A stretch of DNA of 64,000 nt from Nitrospira sp. (GTDB lineage: Bacteria > Nitrospirota > Nitrospiria > Nitrospirales > Nitrospiraceae), in assembly GCA_029194665.1 (NCBI GenBank), contig JARFXO010000001.1, positions 968,484-1,032,483 of the forward strand, in the 5' to 3' direction. Numbering within the stretch: the stretch's first letter is position 1; each line of letters begins with the position of its first letter. Shown one piece after another: positions 34,373 through 43,871 of this stretch. The position numbers and the translations under genes were made by a program. The notes beneath the pieces were generated by a model, which worked only from the letters and a program-made list of their open reading frames with translations, ran no database searches and was not told the origin of the DNA.

Positions 34373-37300
34373 ATGAATGACCCCGTCGCTGCATGGCTGC
34401 AAAGTCTTGGCCTTGATCGCTATCGAGAGCTGTTTGAGCAGAACGCCATCACCTGGGACGTCTTGCCTGAGCTGAATGACGGCGATTTGGCGTCGATGGG
34501 CATTGTGCTTGGCCATCGAAAGCAACTCTTGCGCGCCATCGCGCAACTGTCGCAAAGCGGGCATGTCGATCATGCGTCTTCTCCGGCCATTCCCACCTCG
34601 CAAGAAGCAACCTCGTCCTCTTCCAGCCGAGAGCAAGCAGAACGACGGCAATTGACCGTCATGTTTTGTGACCTTGTAGGGTCGACAGCGCTGGCTTGCA
34701 GGTTGGACCCTGAGGATCTTCAAGAGTTCATTCGTCGATTTTTGGACGCCTGTAGCCAAGCAATCGGTCGATTCAACGGCTATATCGCCAAATACATGGG
34801 CGATGGACTGTTGGTGTATTTTGGGTACCCGCAGGCCCAAGAGCACGATGCGGAACGAGCGATCCATGCCGGCCTAGCCATCTTGGAATTGGCGAGGGCT
34901 TCATCACGTGATGATCCTTCATCTCGGGAATCTGAGATCGCGGTACGAATCGGAATTGCGACAGGTCACGTCATTGTCGGAGAGATCATTGGACAAGAAA
35001 CAGCCAAGGAACGGTCGGTGTTTGGTGAAACTCCCAATCTGGCCGCCCGCCTTCAGGCATTGGCCGCGCCGAATCAGTTGATCGTTGACTCGGCGACGAA
35101 ACGCCTTGTGGGGGGTGAGTTCGAATTTGCGAATCAGGGAACGGTTTCTCTCAAGGGGTTCGAAACGCCGGTCCAGGTCTGGCGAGTTCTGGGCAGCAAG
35201 CTCTCGGCGAGTCGGTTCGAGTCGTATCGAGCCGGACGCTTAACTCAGTTCATAGGTCGAGAGCACGAAACAGCGCTGCTCTTAGGTCGCTGGCGAGAAG
35301 CAGCGGAGGGTGAAGGGCAGGTTGTCCTTCTCTGTGGTGAGACCGGCATCGGGAAGTCTCGAATTGCCCGCAACCTGCGTGATCGACTTGCCGAGGAGCG
35401 TTACCGGACGATTCAATTTCAATGTTCGCCCTATCACGTCAATACGGCACTCTATCCGGTCATCAATCATCTGCGACAGGCAGCCGGATTGACCGGTGAG
35501 GACAGCGCCACCACGCAACTGCAGAAGCTCGACAGGCTGGCACTCGACAACGGTATCGGCGACCAGACCACGGTGTCATTACTGGCGGAACTGCTCTCAA
35601 TCCGAACAGATGTCCAGCACCCGCCACTGAATGTGTCGCCTGAAAAGCGGAAGCAAATGACCCTTGACGCGCTCGTGCAATACGTACAAAGGTCGGCGGA
35701 TCGCTGCCCGACACTCTTCGTCGTCGAAGATGCTCATTGGATTGATCCGACCACGATGGACCTCCTGACAAGGGCTATTGACCGCATCCAGTCGATGCGC
35801 GTGCTATTGATCATCACCTTTCGGCCTGAGTTTAAGCCGGTTTGGGCCGATTATAGTCATGTGACGTTTTTGACGCTGAGTCGGCTTCCCCGCCGGCATA
35901 GCGCCGAACTTCTCGCAGCGATGACAGGAGGAAAAGCCTTCCCACCGGAAGTCGAGCGCGCGATTCTCGCAAAGACCGACGGAGTGCCTTTGTATGTCGA
36001 GGAGCTGGCTCAAAGCCTATTTGAATCCGGACTGCTGACTGAGGAGAACAATTCTTTCAGCTTGAAGGCGCCATTAAAAGATGTGTCCATTCCCGACAGT
36101 CTGCAAGGTTTGCTGATGGAACGGATAGACCGATTGGGGCCGACCAAGGAAATTGTCCAAGTCGGGGCAGCGATAGGGCGAGAATTCAGTTATGAACTGC
36201 TGCGAGGCGTGGTGGACGTAACGGAAAGTCGGTTGCAAAATGCTCTTCAGCTGTTCGTCGAGTCTGGACTCATTCTCCAAGAGAATGAAATACCGACCGC
36301 AAAATTTCAGTTTAGGCACATGCTCCTGCAGGAGGCTGCTTACAGCACCTTGCCCAAGAAGTCGCGTCGAGCTCTCCATGCCCGCATCGCTAAAACAGTG
36401 GAAGAAAAGTTTCCCGAGCGCGCGCAGTTGGAGCCGGAACTCCTGGCCTACCACTTTGAACAGGCAGGCTCGATCCATCCGGCTATCACGTATTGGCATC
36501 TCGCAGCCCGAAGAGACGCGGCTCGGTCGGCCAATGTCGAAGCGCTGAACCATTTCAATAGCGCATTGACGTTACTGAAGGATTTGCCCGCGGGCACTGA
36601 GCGTGATGCATTGGAGTTGGATCTCCTCATCGCGCGCGGAGCTCCTATGGTGACGGTGAAAGGTTATGCCTCGCAGGAGAACGAGCGTAATTATCTCAGG
36701 GCAAGGGAACTTTCCCGGGAGAACAGCGAGTCCGATCACCACTTTCTTGCTGTCTGGGGGTTATGGGTCTTCCATCTGGTCCGAGGGCCTCTCGACCAGG
36801 CGCGTGTCTTGGCGGAAGAACTCCTCTCGCTGGCGCCTCATCTGCACAACCCGGATCTGTTAATCCGAGTTCACGAGAGTGTTGGCTCGACCTATTTCTT
36901 CCTTGGACGGTTCGATGAAGCCAAAGAGCATTTGCTTGCGGCAAAGTCCTTGTATGACCCTGGGAGACACCGGTCACACACTTTACCCTACACTCAGGAT
37001 CCCGGCATCACCGCGAGAATCATCCTAGCCAGAACGCTATGGATCTTGGGCGAGGTCGATCAGGTCGAAGCACTGTTGCAGGAAGCCGTCGGCATGGCCA
37101 GAGAGTTGGAACACCCCTTCACGTTGGCGTTCACGTTGACGACCGTAGCCTGGACCTATTCCACACTTCGAGACGCGGACAAGACATTAAATCTCACTGA
37201 AGAAGCCATAGCTCTGTCGACAAAATACTCCTTCGAAGTGCCTTTGGCATGGGCGACATCTTTTCAAGGCTGGGCCATGGTCGAAAGGGGAAACGAGGAG

Positions 37301-37768
37301 GGGATCGGGAGGTTGGTGGACGGCCTCGCTGCAACGCGAGCAGCCAGAGCGAGCCTCAACAACACCTACACCCTGGCGTTACTGGCAGACGTGTATTTAC
37401 GGAAGCAGCAGATTGAAGAAGGTTTGACTGTCATTAAGGAAGCCCAGGAACTTGCGATGATCCAGGGAGAGCGGTGCTGGCAAGCGGAACTGTTTCGACT
37501 GAACGGCGAGCTGTTGCTCGGGCAATCCGATCAATCGATGTCTGAGGCGGAGCAGTGTTTTACTGAAGCTCTGCGGATTGCGCGGGATCAGCACGCAACG
37601 ATGCTCGAGCTTCGAGCGGCCATCAGCATGGCGAGACTCTTAAAGAGCCTGAATCGATCGGATGCCGCAAAGAATCTGTTGCAAGCAGTTCGCTCGCGGA
37701 TGACTCAACGAGCAGCCGATCCTGAGTTGATCGAGGCGGAAACCATCCTGATGGAACTTGATGGATGA
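34373..37768 (+). CDS. SAM-class III cyclase-AAA ATPase-TPR signalling protein, copy 2
   Basis: This product has exactly 1131 residues, the same domain order as the gene 117 bases upstream, and the same start (MNDPVAAWLQSLGLDRYREL). Cyclase residues Asp100, Lys140, Asp144, Ser215, Asn222 and Arg226 are conserved. Walker A is GETGIGKS. DNA identity is patchy: nearly perfect over the SAM domain and around the cyclase-ATPase junction (35190-35270), but clearly lower in the middle and TPR parts. That pattern suggests tandem duplication followed by partial gene conversion. Both copies look functional. Confidence 0.88.
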   Translation: MNDPVAAWLQSLGLDRYRELFEQNAITWDVLPELNDGDLASMGIVLGHRKQLLRAIAQLSQSGHVDHASSPAIPTSQEATSSSSSREQAERRQLTVMFCDLVGSTALACRLDPEDLQEFIRRFLDACSQAIGRFNGYIAKYMGDGLLVYFGYPQAQEHDAERAIHAGLAILELARASSRDDPSSRESEIAVRIGIATGHVIVGEIIGQETAKERSVFGETPNLAARLQALAAPNQLIVDSATKRLVGGEFEFANQGTVSLKGFETPVQVWRVLGSKLSASRFESYRAGRLTQFIGREHETALLLGRWREAAEGEGQVVLLCGETGIGKSRIARNLRDRLAEERYRTIQFQCSPYHVNTALYPVINHLRQAAGLTGEDSATTQLQKLDRLALDNGIGDQTTVSLLAELLSIRTDVQHPPLNVSPEKRKQMTLDALVQYVQRSADRCPTLFVVEDAHWIDPTTMDLLTRAIDRIQSMRVLLIITFRPEFKPVWADYSHVTFLTLSRLPRRHSAELLAAMTGGKAFPPEVERAILAKTDGVPLYVEELAQSLFESGLLTEENNSFSLKAPLKDVSIPDSLQGLLMERIDRLGPTKEIVQVGAAIGREFSYELLRGVVDVTESRLQNALQLFVESGLILQENEIPTAKFQFRHMLLQEAAYSTLPKKSRRALHARIAKTVEEKFPERAQLEPELLAYHFEQAGSIHPAITYWHLAARRDAARSANVEALNHFNSALTLLKDLPAGTERDALELDLLIARGAPMVTVKGYASQENERNYLRARELSRENSESDHHFLAVWGLWVFHLVRGPLDQARVLAEELLSLAPHLHNPDLLIRVHESVGSTYFFLGRFDEAKEHLLAAKSLYDPGRHRSHTLPYTQDPGITARIILARTLWILGEVDQVEALLQEAVGMARELEHPFTLAFTLTTVAWTYSTLRDADKTLNLTEEAIALSTKYSFEVPLAWATSFQGWAMVERGNEEGIGRLVDGLAATRAARASLNNTYTLALLADVYLRKQQIEEGLTVIKEAQELAMIQGERCWQAELFRLNGELLLGQSDQSMSEAEQCFTEALRIARDQHATMLELRAAISMARLLKSLNRSDAAKNLLQAVRSRMTQRAADPELIEAETILMELDG

Positions 37769-37784
37769 GAGGGATGAAAGAGCT

Positions 37785-38540
37785 ATGCGTCTGACTATTC
37801 TTGGCTCCGGTACCAATGTGCATCCCACAAGAGCCGCGGCTGGCTACCTTGTGCGCACAGATCACCTCATTTTATTGGATTTCGGCCCGCGCACCTTGAT
37901 GAACCTGATCAAAACCGGTGTCGACCGACACAGGATCACGCACATCTTGTTCTCCCATTTTCATGCCGATCACTTCTCCGATTTCATCACGTTCTTCTTT
38001 GACGCAGTGATCTACACCAAATACGGAGGAGGCCATCGCCCAGGGCTGACCCTGATCGGTCCGAAAGGCACGATCCGTCTCTTACAGTCGATCATGCGCA
38101 GTTTTCCCAGTTTTTCGCCGGCACCGTTCCGCGTCATCCTCAAGGAAGTATCCGGCAAACCCTTTACGATCGGGGACACCCGTATCGTTCCCAAACCCGT
38201 CGTCCATGTTCCCGATCTCTCGTCCGTCGGCTATCGGATTGAGCACCGAGGCAAGACGATCGTGTACTCGGGAGATGTTCAATATTGCGATGCCCTTGTT
38301 GCTCTGTGCAAAGATGCCGACCTTGCCGTGCTCGATTGCTCGTTCCCGTCCAATCGTCCAGGAGCCGCCCATCTGCACGCCGGACAGTGCGGTCAGGTGG
38401 CGAAGGAGGCCGGCATCGGCCAACTGGTGCTCTCGCACTTCTATCCGGTCGCGGATCGATACGATGTCAAAGCGCAAGCGGGGGAGCAGTTTGAGGGGAA
38501 GATTTGGAAGGGAAAGGATCTGTTGACGATCCGGGTCTAG
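37785..38540 (+). CDS. Metallo-beta-lactamase fold hydrolase (RNase Z-like)
   Basis: I prefer ATG 37785 (MRLTILGSGT); the frame also has an ATG at 37758 that overlaps the preceding gene. The 251-residue enzyme has the metal motif SHFHADHFSDF, then PKPVVHVPDLSSVGYRIE, YSGDVQYCD and a late SHFYPVADRYD. This fits the RNase Z/arylsulfatase-like branch, and cyclic-nucleotide phosphodiesterases of the same fold exist. Its position right behind two cyclase genes makes a phosphodiesterase role tempting but unproven. It abuts the convergent gene with no spacer. Confidence 0.8.
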   Translation: MRLTILGSGTNVHPTRAAAGYLVRTDHLILLDFGPRTLMNLIKTGVDRHRITHILFSHFHADHFSDFITFFFDAVIYTKYGGGHRPGLTLIGPKGTIRLLQSIMRSFPSFSPAPFRVILKEVSGKPFTIGDTRIVPKPVVHVPDLSSVGYRIEHRGKTIVYSGDVQYCDALVALCKDADLAVLDCSFPSNRPGAAHLHAGQCGQVAKEAGIGQLVLSHFYPVADRYDVKAQAGEQFEGKIWKGKDLLTIRV

Positions 38541-39398
38541 CTAAAGCCCCTCCTCGCGAGGAACGCCACCGAGGATCTCGATGAAGTTGGTCAGGCGGGC
38601 GGTTTTCCCTCCGTCACCCGCTTTCGAGTAAATGGCCAAGAGGTTCTTGATCATGCGGGACAGAATCGCTCGCACCGGGCTTTTTTGCAAGTACTTATCG
38701 TCGAACCCGTACCCTGCCTCAGTCAGAAAGCGAGCGCAGTTTTTTTCAGTCAGCAAGGCCCCGCCATTGAAGCAGTCGATGAAGATCTTGTACCGGTCGG
38801 ACTCATACTTCACCAGGAAATGCCCAGGCATACCGATACCGAACAGCGGGAGTGCCAAACGCTGTCCGATCAACAGGTAGACCGCCGACAGGCTGATGGG
38901 GATCCCGACCCGCCGATCCATGACGCAATTGAGGTAGCTGTTCTCAACCTCATAGTAGTTCTTGGTGTTTCCCTTAAACCTTTGTTCAGTAAATAGGTAC
39001 CGGTTGAGTGCGTTGACGGCTTCTTCACCGGACGCTCGATGGCCGATGCGCGCTCGAACTTCGTTTGCCATCGTATCGAGCTGTTCACGATAGCGAGCGA
39101 CGTCAAGCGTCGGATAGGCGTAGCGAGCGATCAGAAAGGCTCCGGTTTCCAGGCACATGGTCTCGCTCGCGCGTGCCGTTAGGGTCGCAAGTTCATCCTC
39201 CAACTTGCTTCCCCTGATTTCATCAAGGACGGACGCGATCCGATCTGCCATTTCCGGCTGTTCGATTTCAGCTTCTTGGAGCAGGGGGACAGCCGATGGG
39301 CCGATATCGATGAGTCTGCAGCTGATGGTACGGACGATTCGGTCGTCCTCATCGGAGAGAAGCCGAATCAGCGCGCGAATCTGATTTTCCGGGATCAT
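38541..39398 (-). CDS. SirB1-family transglutaminase-like/TPR protein
   Basis: The 285-residue product contains the SirB1/YchA core: NYYEVENSYLNCVMDRRVGIPISLSAVYLLIGQ and then GMPGHFLVKY. The N-terminal 70 residues look like a HEAT-type helical segment (IRALIRLLSDEDDRIVRTISC). SirB1 proteins keep a transglutaminase-like fold with a Cys/His pair of uncertain activity; here Cys (NCVMD) and His (GHFLV) are present. The gene ends at the base next to the convergent hydrolase gene's end. Function unknown. Confidence 0.83.
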   Translation of the reverse strand: MIPENQIRALIRLLSDEDDRIVRTISCRLIDIGPSAVPLLQEAEIEQPEMADRIASVLDEIRGSKLEDELATLTARASETMCLETGAFLIARYAYPTLDVARYREQLDTMANEVRARIGHRASGEEAVNALNRYLFTEQRFKGNTKNYYEVENSYLNCVMDRRVGIPISLSAVYLLIGQRLALPLFGIGMPGHFLVKYESDRYKIFIDCFNGGALLTEKNCARFLTEAGYGFDDKYLQKSPVRAILSRMIKNLLAIYSKAGDGGKTARLTNFIEILGGVPREEGL

Positions 39399-39501
39399 TC
39401 CCTACGACTCTCTCTCGTTCACAGCCTGATGCATGGCGGCGTTGAGGTCATGGTCCGACGGATTCCGTCGTCGGTCAAGCGATCCATGGTCCATGGTGAG
39501 G

Positions 39502-40281
39502 TCACCCCATGGCGCGGCGGAAGGCCTTGGCTCCACCGTACAGGCACAGTGCATCGAACACGAGCATGACCAAGACCACCATGCCGACGTGCGGCAAGGC
39601 TTCGGTCCAGCCGGACAGAATTAGAGGTCGCACCGCATCAATCGCCCAGGTCATCGGGTTGAATTGCGCCAGAAAACTCATCCAGCCCGGCATCGCCGTC
39701 AACGGAACCAATGCGGAGCTGAGAAAAATCATCGGCAGCGAAAGAAATCCCAACACGGAGAAGAAATCACCGTGACTTTTCACGGAGAATGCCATCGCCA
39801 TGGAAATGGCCGTCAGGCCGACGCCGAACATCATCCCGATGAATAAGATCGTCGCCACGCCGAGAATACCCGTCGCTGGATACACGCCGAAGAGGTACGA
39901 GACGCCGAGAATTACAAGGACCTGCATCGACGTGATTGCCATGACGAAGATAAAGCGGCTCAGGATGACGGAAGTTCGATGTATCGGCGTGGACATCAGG
40001 CGCTCAAGGAACCCGTTTTCCTTATCGAAGAGCAGATCGACGCCCCCGGCCAAACCGTTGTTCAGGACCGTCATGACGACGACACCGGCTGCGAGGAAGC
40101 TGATGTAGTTGGGCGCCTGCATGACCTGCGTGTCCGCGGCCCGCTGAAACAGGTTGCCGAAGAAGATGAGCCAGAACAGCATCGGCTGCACCAAGGTGAA
40201 CAGCATGCTGAATTTTTCTCGGCTCAGCCGCCGAACCCACCGCATCGTCAACGCATTGATTTCTTGCCAGTAGTGCGCCAC
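39502..40281 (-). CDS. ABC-2 type transporter permease
   Basis: The 259-residue membrane protein has six helices and the ABC-2 motif block around LERLMSTPIHRTSVILSRF, as in DrrB/NodJ-type exporters. It pairs with the ATPase gene 11 bases upstream and forms the channel of a two-gene exporter. The substrate is unknown; relatives handle drugs, polysaccharides or lipids. A short IR-rich spacer separates it from the SirB1 gene. Confidence 0.88.
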   Translation of the reverse strand: MAHYWQEINALTMRWVRRLSREKFSMLFTLVQPMLFWLIFFGNLFQRAADTQVMQAPNYISFLAAGVVVMTVLNNGLAGGVDLLFDKENGFLERLMSTPIHRTSVILSRFIFVMAITSMQVLVILGVSYLFGVYPATGILGVATILFIGMMFGVGLTAISMAMAFSVKSHGDFFSVLGFLSLPMIFLSSALVPLTAMPGWMSFLAQFNPMTWAIDAVRPLILSGWTEALPHVGMVVLVMLVFDALCLYGGAKAFRRAMG

Positions 40282-40292
40282 GTGACTCCTTA

Positions 40293-41264
40293 TTACTCAG
40301 ACTCGACTTCGGGAGGCGATTCGGTGATGGCTCTTCCTGTATGCGCGATAAACACATCGTCTAAGCGCGGACGATTGTATTGAATAAATTCGATGTCGCA
40401 CCCTAAACGATTGGCCGATTCGAGAATGGTGGGCAAGGCCTTTTCGGGCGATTCTACCCTGATATCCAGGCCCTTGGTGGTTGCCTTCACGGTCTTGATG
40501 GCCGGACGGCCGATTAGGTCGGATTCCAACGATGGGATTCGGTTCGCCTCCTTCAGAGTGAGGGCCACGATATCCCCTCCGAGGGCGATCTTAAGCTCAG
40601 CCGGTGAGCCCAGCGTTTTGATCTTCCCACCGTCGATAATGGCGAGTCGATCGCAGAGTCGATCGGCCTCATCCAGGTAGTTCGTCGTCATCACGACCGT
40701 CATCCCACGGGCTTTGAGCATGCGGACATATTCCCAAATCCGGAGACGGCTTTGGACGTCGAGGCCGAGGGTGGGCTCATCGAGGAACAAAATTTTGGGG
40801 TCCGGCAGCAACCCACAGGCAATGTCGAGTTTGCGCTTCATGCCTCCGGAATAGGTCTTGGCAGGCCGGTCCGCATGAGCTTCCAGCTCAACCAGTTTGA
40901 GCAGCTCGTCGATACGTTTCGCCGCTTCCTCCTTCGTCAGATGATAGAGCGCACCAAGCAGTTGGAGGTGTTCGCGACCCGTCAGAAACCGGTCGATCGC
41001 CCGTTCTTGAGGCACGTATCCGATCACAGTCCGCACCTGATCCGCCTCCCGCACCGTGTCGTAACCCATGACGGTCGCCGTGCCTGAGGTCGGGTGCAGC
41101 AACGTAATGAGCGTGCGAAGCGTGGTGCTTTTGCCCGCGCCGTTCGGCCCCAGCAGACCAAAAATTTCCCCGGCATAGACCTGGAACGAGAGGTCATCGA
41201 CAGCTTTATGGCTGTCATACGTTTTGCATAGACGACTGACGTCGATGGCGATGGTCCGATCCAT
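40293..41264 (-). CDS. ABC exporter ATP-binding protein (DrrA-like)
   Basis: The 323-residue ATPase has Walker A LGPNGAGKSTT, signature YSGGMKRKLDIA, Walker B ILFLDEPTLGLD and a late C-terminal domain (DUF4162-like) found in DrrA-type exporter subunits. It drives the adjacent ABC-2 permease. It is located 5 bases after the Lon-N protein gene, so the three genes form one operon. Confidence 0.9.
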   Translation of the reverse strand: MDRTIAIDVSRLCKTYDSHKAVDDLSFQVYAGEIFGLLGPNGAGKSTTLRTLITLLHPTSGTATVMGYDTVREADQVRTVIGYVPQERAIDRFLTGREHLQLLGALYHLTKEEAAKRIDELLKLVELEAHADRPAKTYSGGMKRKLDIACGLLPDPKILFLDEPTLGLDVQSRLRIWEYVRMLKARGMTVVMTTNYLDEADRLCDRLAIIDGGKIKTLGSPAELKIALGGDIVALTLKEANRIPSLESDLIGRPAIKTVKATTKGLDIRVESPEKALPTILESANRLGCDIEFIQYNRPRLDDVFIAHTGRAITESPPEVESE

Positions 41265-41269
41265 TACTC

Positions 41270-41953
41270 CTAGCCCTTCGTGTCGGGATGTTCGTGCAGC
41301 ATGAATTGAACCAAATCGTTCAATCGACGAGCCCGTTGGTGGAGTCCGTCCGCTTCCAGTAGAAATTGTTTCTCCAAGGGTGTGCAGTCCAGGTAGGTCG
41401 AGAGGGTGTTGACCAAGACTTCGTCGCTGACTTCATCACGAAAAAACCCTTGCCACGCCGCGCTATCCTCTCTCGCCTGAAGGTATCGCCCGAGCATGTC
41501 GATCAGTGCGCGTCGAACGCCTTTCGTCAGCCCCTCGTCGGAACGCATGGGCGTGATGCGAACCGTCGCCTCGCGATAGGGCTTGTCGAAATGTTCTTCG
41601 GAAATCTCACACCGTTCGAGCCCTTGCAGTAAAATGTTGGAGCGACCGTCCGGCAAGGGTTGCACACTCATGATCCGTCCGATACAGAGCGAGGGATAGA
41701 TTGCCGGATTCTCATAGTAGTCCGGCTCCCATCCTTCCTTCAGCAGTGCCATGGCAATACATTGACCGCCCATCGTTGCATCGGCGACCATCCGGCGATA
41801 GCGTGGTTCAAAAATGTGGAGTGGCAGATACGTCTTGGGAAAAAAGACGACGTTGGGTAGTGGGAACACCGGAAGGCGACTGGGAATCGGAAAAGGTTGG
41901 GCATGCTTGGACGCACTCCGCTCCGACGGCTCCCGCTCACGATCAGTCTGCAT
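41270..41953 (-). CDS. Lon N-terminal (substrate-binding) domain protein
   Basis: The 227-residue product carries only the LON N-domain: VFPLPNVVFFPKTYLPLHIFEPRYRRMV, then CIAMALLKEGWEPDYYENPAIY, GRIMSVQPLPDGRSNILLQGLERC. No AAA or protease domain is present, as in the many stand-alone LON-SB proteins. Its role (perhaps substrate recognition or a regulator) is unknown. It is the first gene of the operon with the ABC exporter. Confidence 0.88.
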   Translation of the reverse strand: MQTDREREPSERSASKHAQPFPIPSRLPVFPLPNVVFFPKTYLPLHIFEPRYRRMVADATMGGQCIAMALLKEGWEPDYYENPAIYPSLCIGRIMSVQPLPDGRSNILLQGLERCEISEEHFDKPYREATVRITPMRSDEGLTKGVRRALIDMLGRYLQAREDSAAWQGFFRDEVSDEVLVNTLSTYLDCTPLEKQFLLEADGLHQRARRLNDLVQFMLHEHPDTKG

Positions 41954-42096
41954 GGCTCACGATAGCTGAGACTTGTGAAAATTGTCAACGCCGTGCGAGG
42001 CTCGCCGAGCCACGAGGAAATGCAAAACATCGCTCTCAGACAGTCGATTTGTTCGCCCGCGGCGTACATGATATAAGCAGCCTAAGGCATCAGGTG

Positions 42097-42235
42097 CTAG
42101 CAGGCTGCGGAAAAACTCGATTTGTGTGCTTCGACAAGCTCAGCACAAACGGAAAACCTCAGTAAATTCAATGATCACTCCGTTCGTCCAGAGGCTCTCG
42201 AAGGATGAACGGAGGGGTTTTCCGCAGCCTGCTAG
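42097..42235. repeat. 139-base REP/MITE-like inverted repeat element
   Basis: The ends are perfect 18-base inverted copies: CTAGCAGGCTGCGGAAAA at 42097-42114 and its complement ending at 42235. Inside lie TTCGACAAGCTCAGCAC and CCGTTCGTCC/GGATGAACGG words, typical of bacterial intergenic repeats. No ORF is encoded. The element lies directly upstream of the AttH-like gene and may carry its promoter or interrupt it. A half copy of the end sequence occurs at 46494. Confidence 0.85.
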
Positions 42236-42239
42236 TCCG

Positions 42240-43394
42240 ATGCGTTGGTTGACCCATGAAACGAGGGAGATGATGCACGTCGTCCTGCTAGTGCTACTAA
42301 TCGTGTCCTTCCTGAACTTCGACCTTTGCGGGGCATCCGGCGCCAACCAACCTCCGATTCCGTTTCAGTCTGCAACCGCCGGGTATCAGTTCAATTTTCC
42401 TCGAGACCATGGATCTCACCCGACCTATCGAACCGAGTGGTGGTACTACACGGGCCATCTGCAGTCGAAAAACGGCCGGTCATTCGGATTTGAGTTGGTC
42501 TTCTTCCGTCGAGCTGTCCCACCGGATGAAATAAAAACTCTGCCGTCGAAATGGTCGATCAACCACCTGTATCTGGCCCATTTCGCTGTGACCGACATCA
42601 CCGGGAAGCGATTTCATTTCTCCGAAAAGCTCAGCCGTGAGGGGCTAGGGAAGGCCGGTGCCGACGAGTCGCGGCTCCACGTCTGGATCGATGATTGGCG
42701 GGCCGAAGCATCGACGGAACCATCCGCGTCACATACATTGGTGGCCCGCGACGAGACGCATGCCCTCGCCCTCACGCTCCAACCGGCCAAGCCGCTCGTC
42801 ACTCACGGTGTGGACGGCATCAGTCGAAAGGGGAAAGATGTGGGTCAAGCCTCCCACTACTATTCGTTCACGAGACTTGCGACAAGTGGGAAGCTCACGA
42901 TCGATGGTGAATCATTCGATGTGACAGGCACCAGCTGGATGGACCGTGAATTCGGGTCCGCTGATCTCGGGGACGATCAAGCCGGATGGGACTGGTTCAG
43001 CATTCAGCTGGACGATAATAGCGAGCTCATGCTGTATCGAATGCGACGGAAAGATGGCTCATCTGATCCTGCGTCCAGTGGTACGGTCGTATCGTCAGAC
43101 GCACGAACAGGTCAGCTTGTGGTGACCGACTTTCAGATTGAGTCGAGTGCCACGTGGACCAGCTCTGCCAGCAAGGCCACGTATCCCAGCCACTGGCGCC
43201 TGAAGGTCCCATCGCTTGACCTTGTGCTGGATGTCACTCCGCTGCTTGCGGATCAGGAATTTCGCACGTCGCGCCTCGCACGATTTACCTATTGGGAAGG
43301 GGCGGTGGCGGTGATAGGGACCAAACAAGGCCGGCCGATGAAAGGTCAAGGTTATGTTGAGCTGACCGGATATGCCGAGCGTCTCAAGATGTAA
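42240..43394 (+). CDS. Secreted AttH/CrtC-like (lipocalin-like) protein
   Basis: I start at ATG 42240, just behind the repeat; the frame opens earlier within the repeat, and ATG 42270/42273 after GAGGGAG is the alternative. About 384 residues result. A hydrophobic signal (HVVLLVLLIVSFLNF) precedes the core motifs YRTEWWYYTGHL, FELVFFRRAVP, WMDREFGSADLG and DQAGWDWFSIQLDDN. This is the AttH family (COG5621), related to carotenoid 1,2-hydratase. It often sits near FtsX-type ABC genes, but here it stands alone. A broken copy of its 3' end lies at 50530-50686. Confidence 0.85.
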   Translation: MRWLTHETREMMHVVLLVLLIVSFLNFDLCGASGANQPPIPFQSATAGYQFNFPRDHGSHPTYRTEWWYYTGHLQSKNGRSFGFELVFFRRAVPPDEIKTLPSKWSINHLYLAHFAVTDITGKRFHFSEKLSREGLGKAGADESRLHVWIDDWRAEASTEPSASHTLVARDETHALALTLQPAKPLVTHGVDGISRKGKDVGQASHYYSFTRLATSGKLTIDGESFDVTGTSWMDREFGSADLGDDQAGWDWFSIQLDDNSELMLYRMRRKDGSSDPASSGTVVSSDARTGQLVVTDFQIESSATWTSSASKATYPSHWRLKVPSLDLVLDVTPLLADQEFRTSRLARFTYWEGAVAVIGTKQGRPMKGQGYVELTGYAERLKM

Positions 43395-43532
43395 GGGAAA
43401 GCTGTATTAGCCGGCAGTTGTTTGCCCTGATCATCCCCACAAACAACCAGACAACCAGGCCAACACTCCCAGGCCAGAGCATGATGGCCACTGGACAGAG
43501 CTTATGAAACCAGTCACCTCACCCGCGACAGG

Positions 43533-43871
43533 TCAATGCTTCCCTTTGTCCTTGTGTTCCTTGCCCTTGTCTTCCACATCGATAATGGCGCCGGAATCTG
43601 CATCGACATGCACTTCCTTAATCATCTTGTCATCCGTCACGATTTCAACTTCCCACACCGTCTTGTCATGTTTCTTTTCCAGCTCAGCCTCAATGACGTG
43701 GCCTGGCACCTTCTCGGACGCCGTCTTGATCGCCTGATCAATCGTGACCTTCGCTTCTTCCGCCATTTCAATCTTGGACTTGTGCTTCTCTCCCTTCTTA
43801 TCGGCAATCGCAGTCCCACCCAACGCCAAGACGATTCCCGCCGCCAACGCTGCCATGACAATCTGTCTCAT
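43533..43871 (-). CDS. Secreted PepSY-domain protein
   Basis: The 112-residue product has a signal peptide (IVMAALAAGIVLALGGTAIA) and one PepSY domain: VTIDQAIKTASEKVPGHVIEAELE followed by KTVWEVEIVTDDKMIKEVHVDADSGAII. The C-terminal tail is charged (EDKGKEHKDKGKH). A ribosome site AAAGGAGA precedes the ATG. PepSY domains may inhibit proteases or sense metals in the envelope. It is monocistronic. Confidence 0.85.
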   Translation of the reverse strand: MRQIVMAALAAGIVLALGGTAIADKKGEKHKSKIEMAEEAKVTIDQAIKTASEKVPGHVIEAELEKKHDKTVWEVEIVTDDKMIKEVHVDADSGAIIDVEDKGKEHKDKGKH

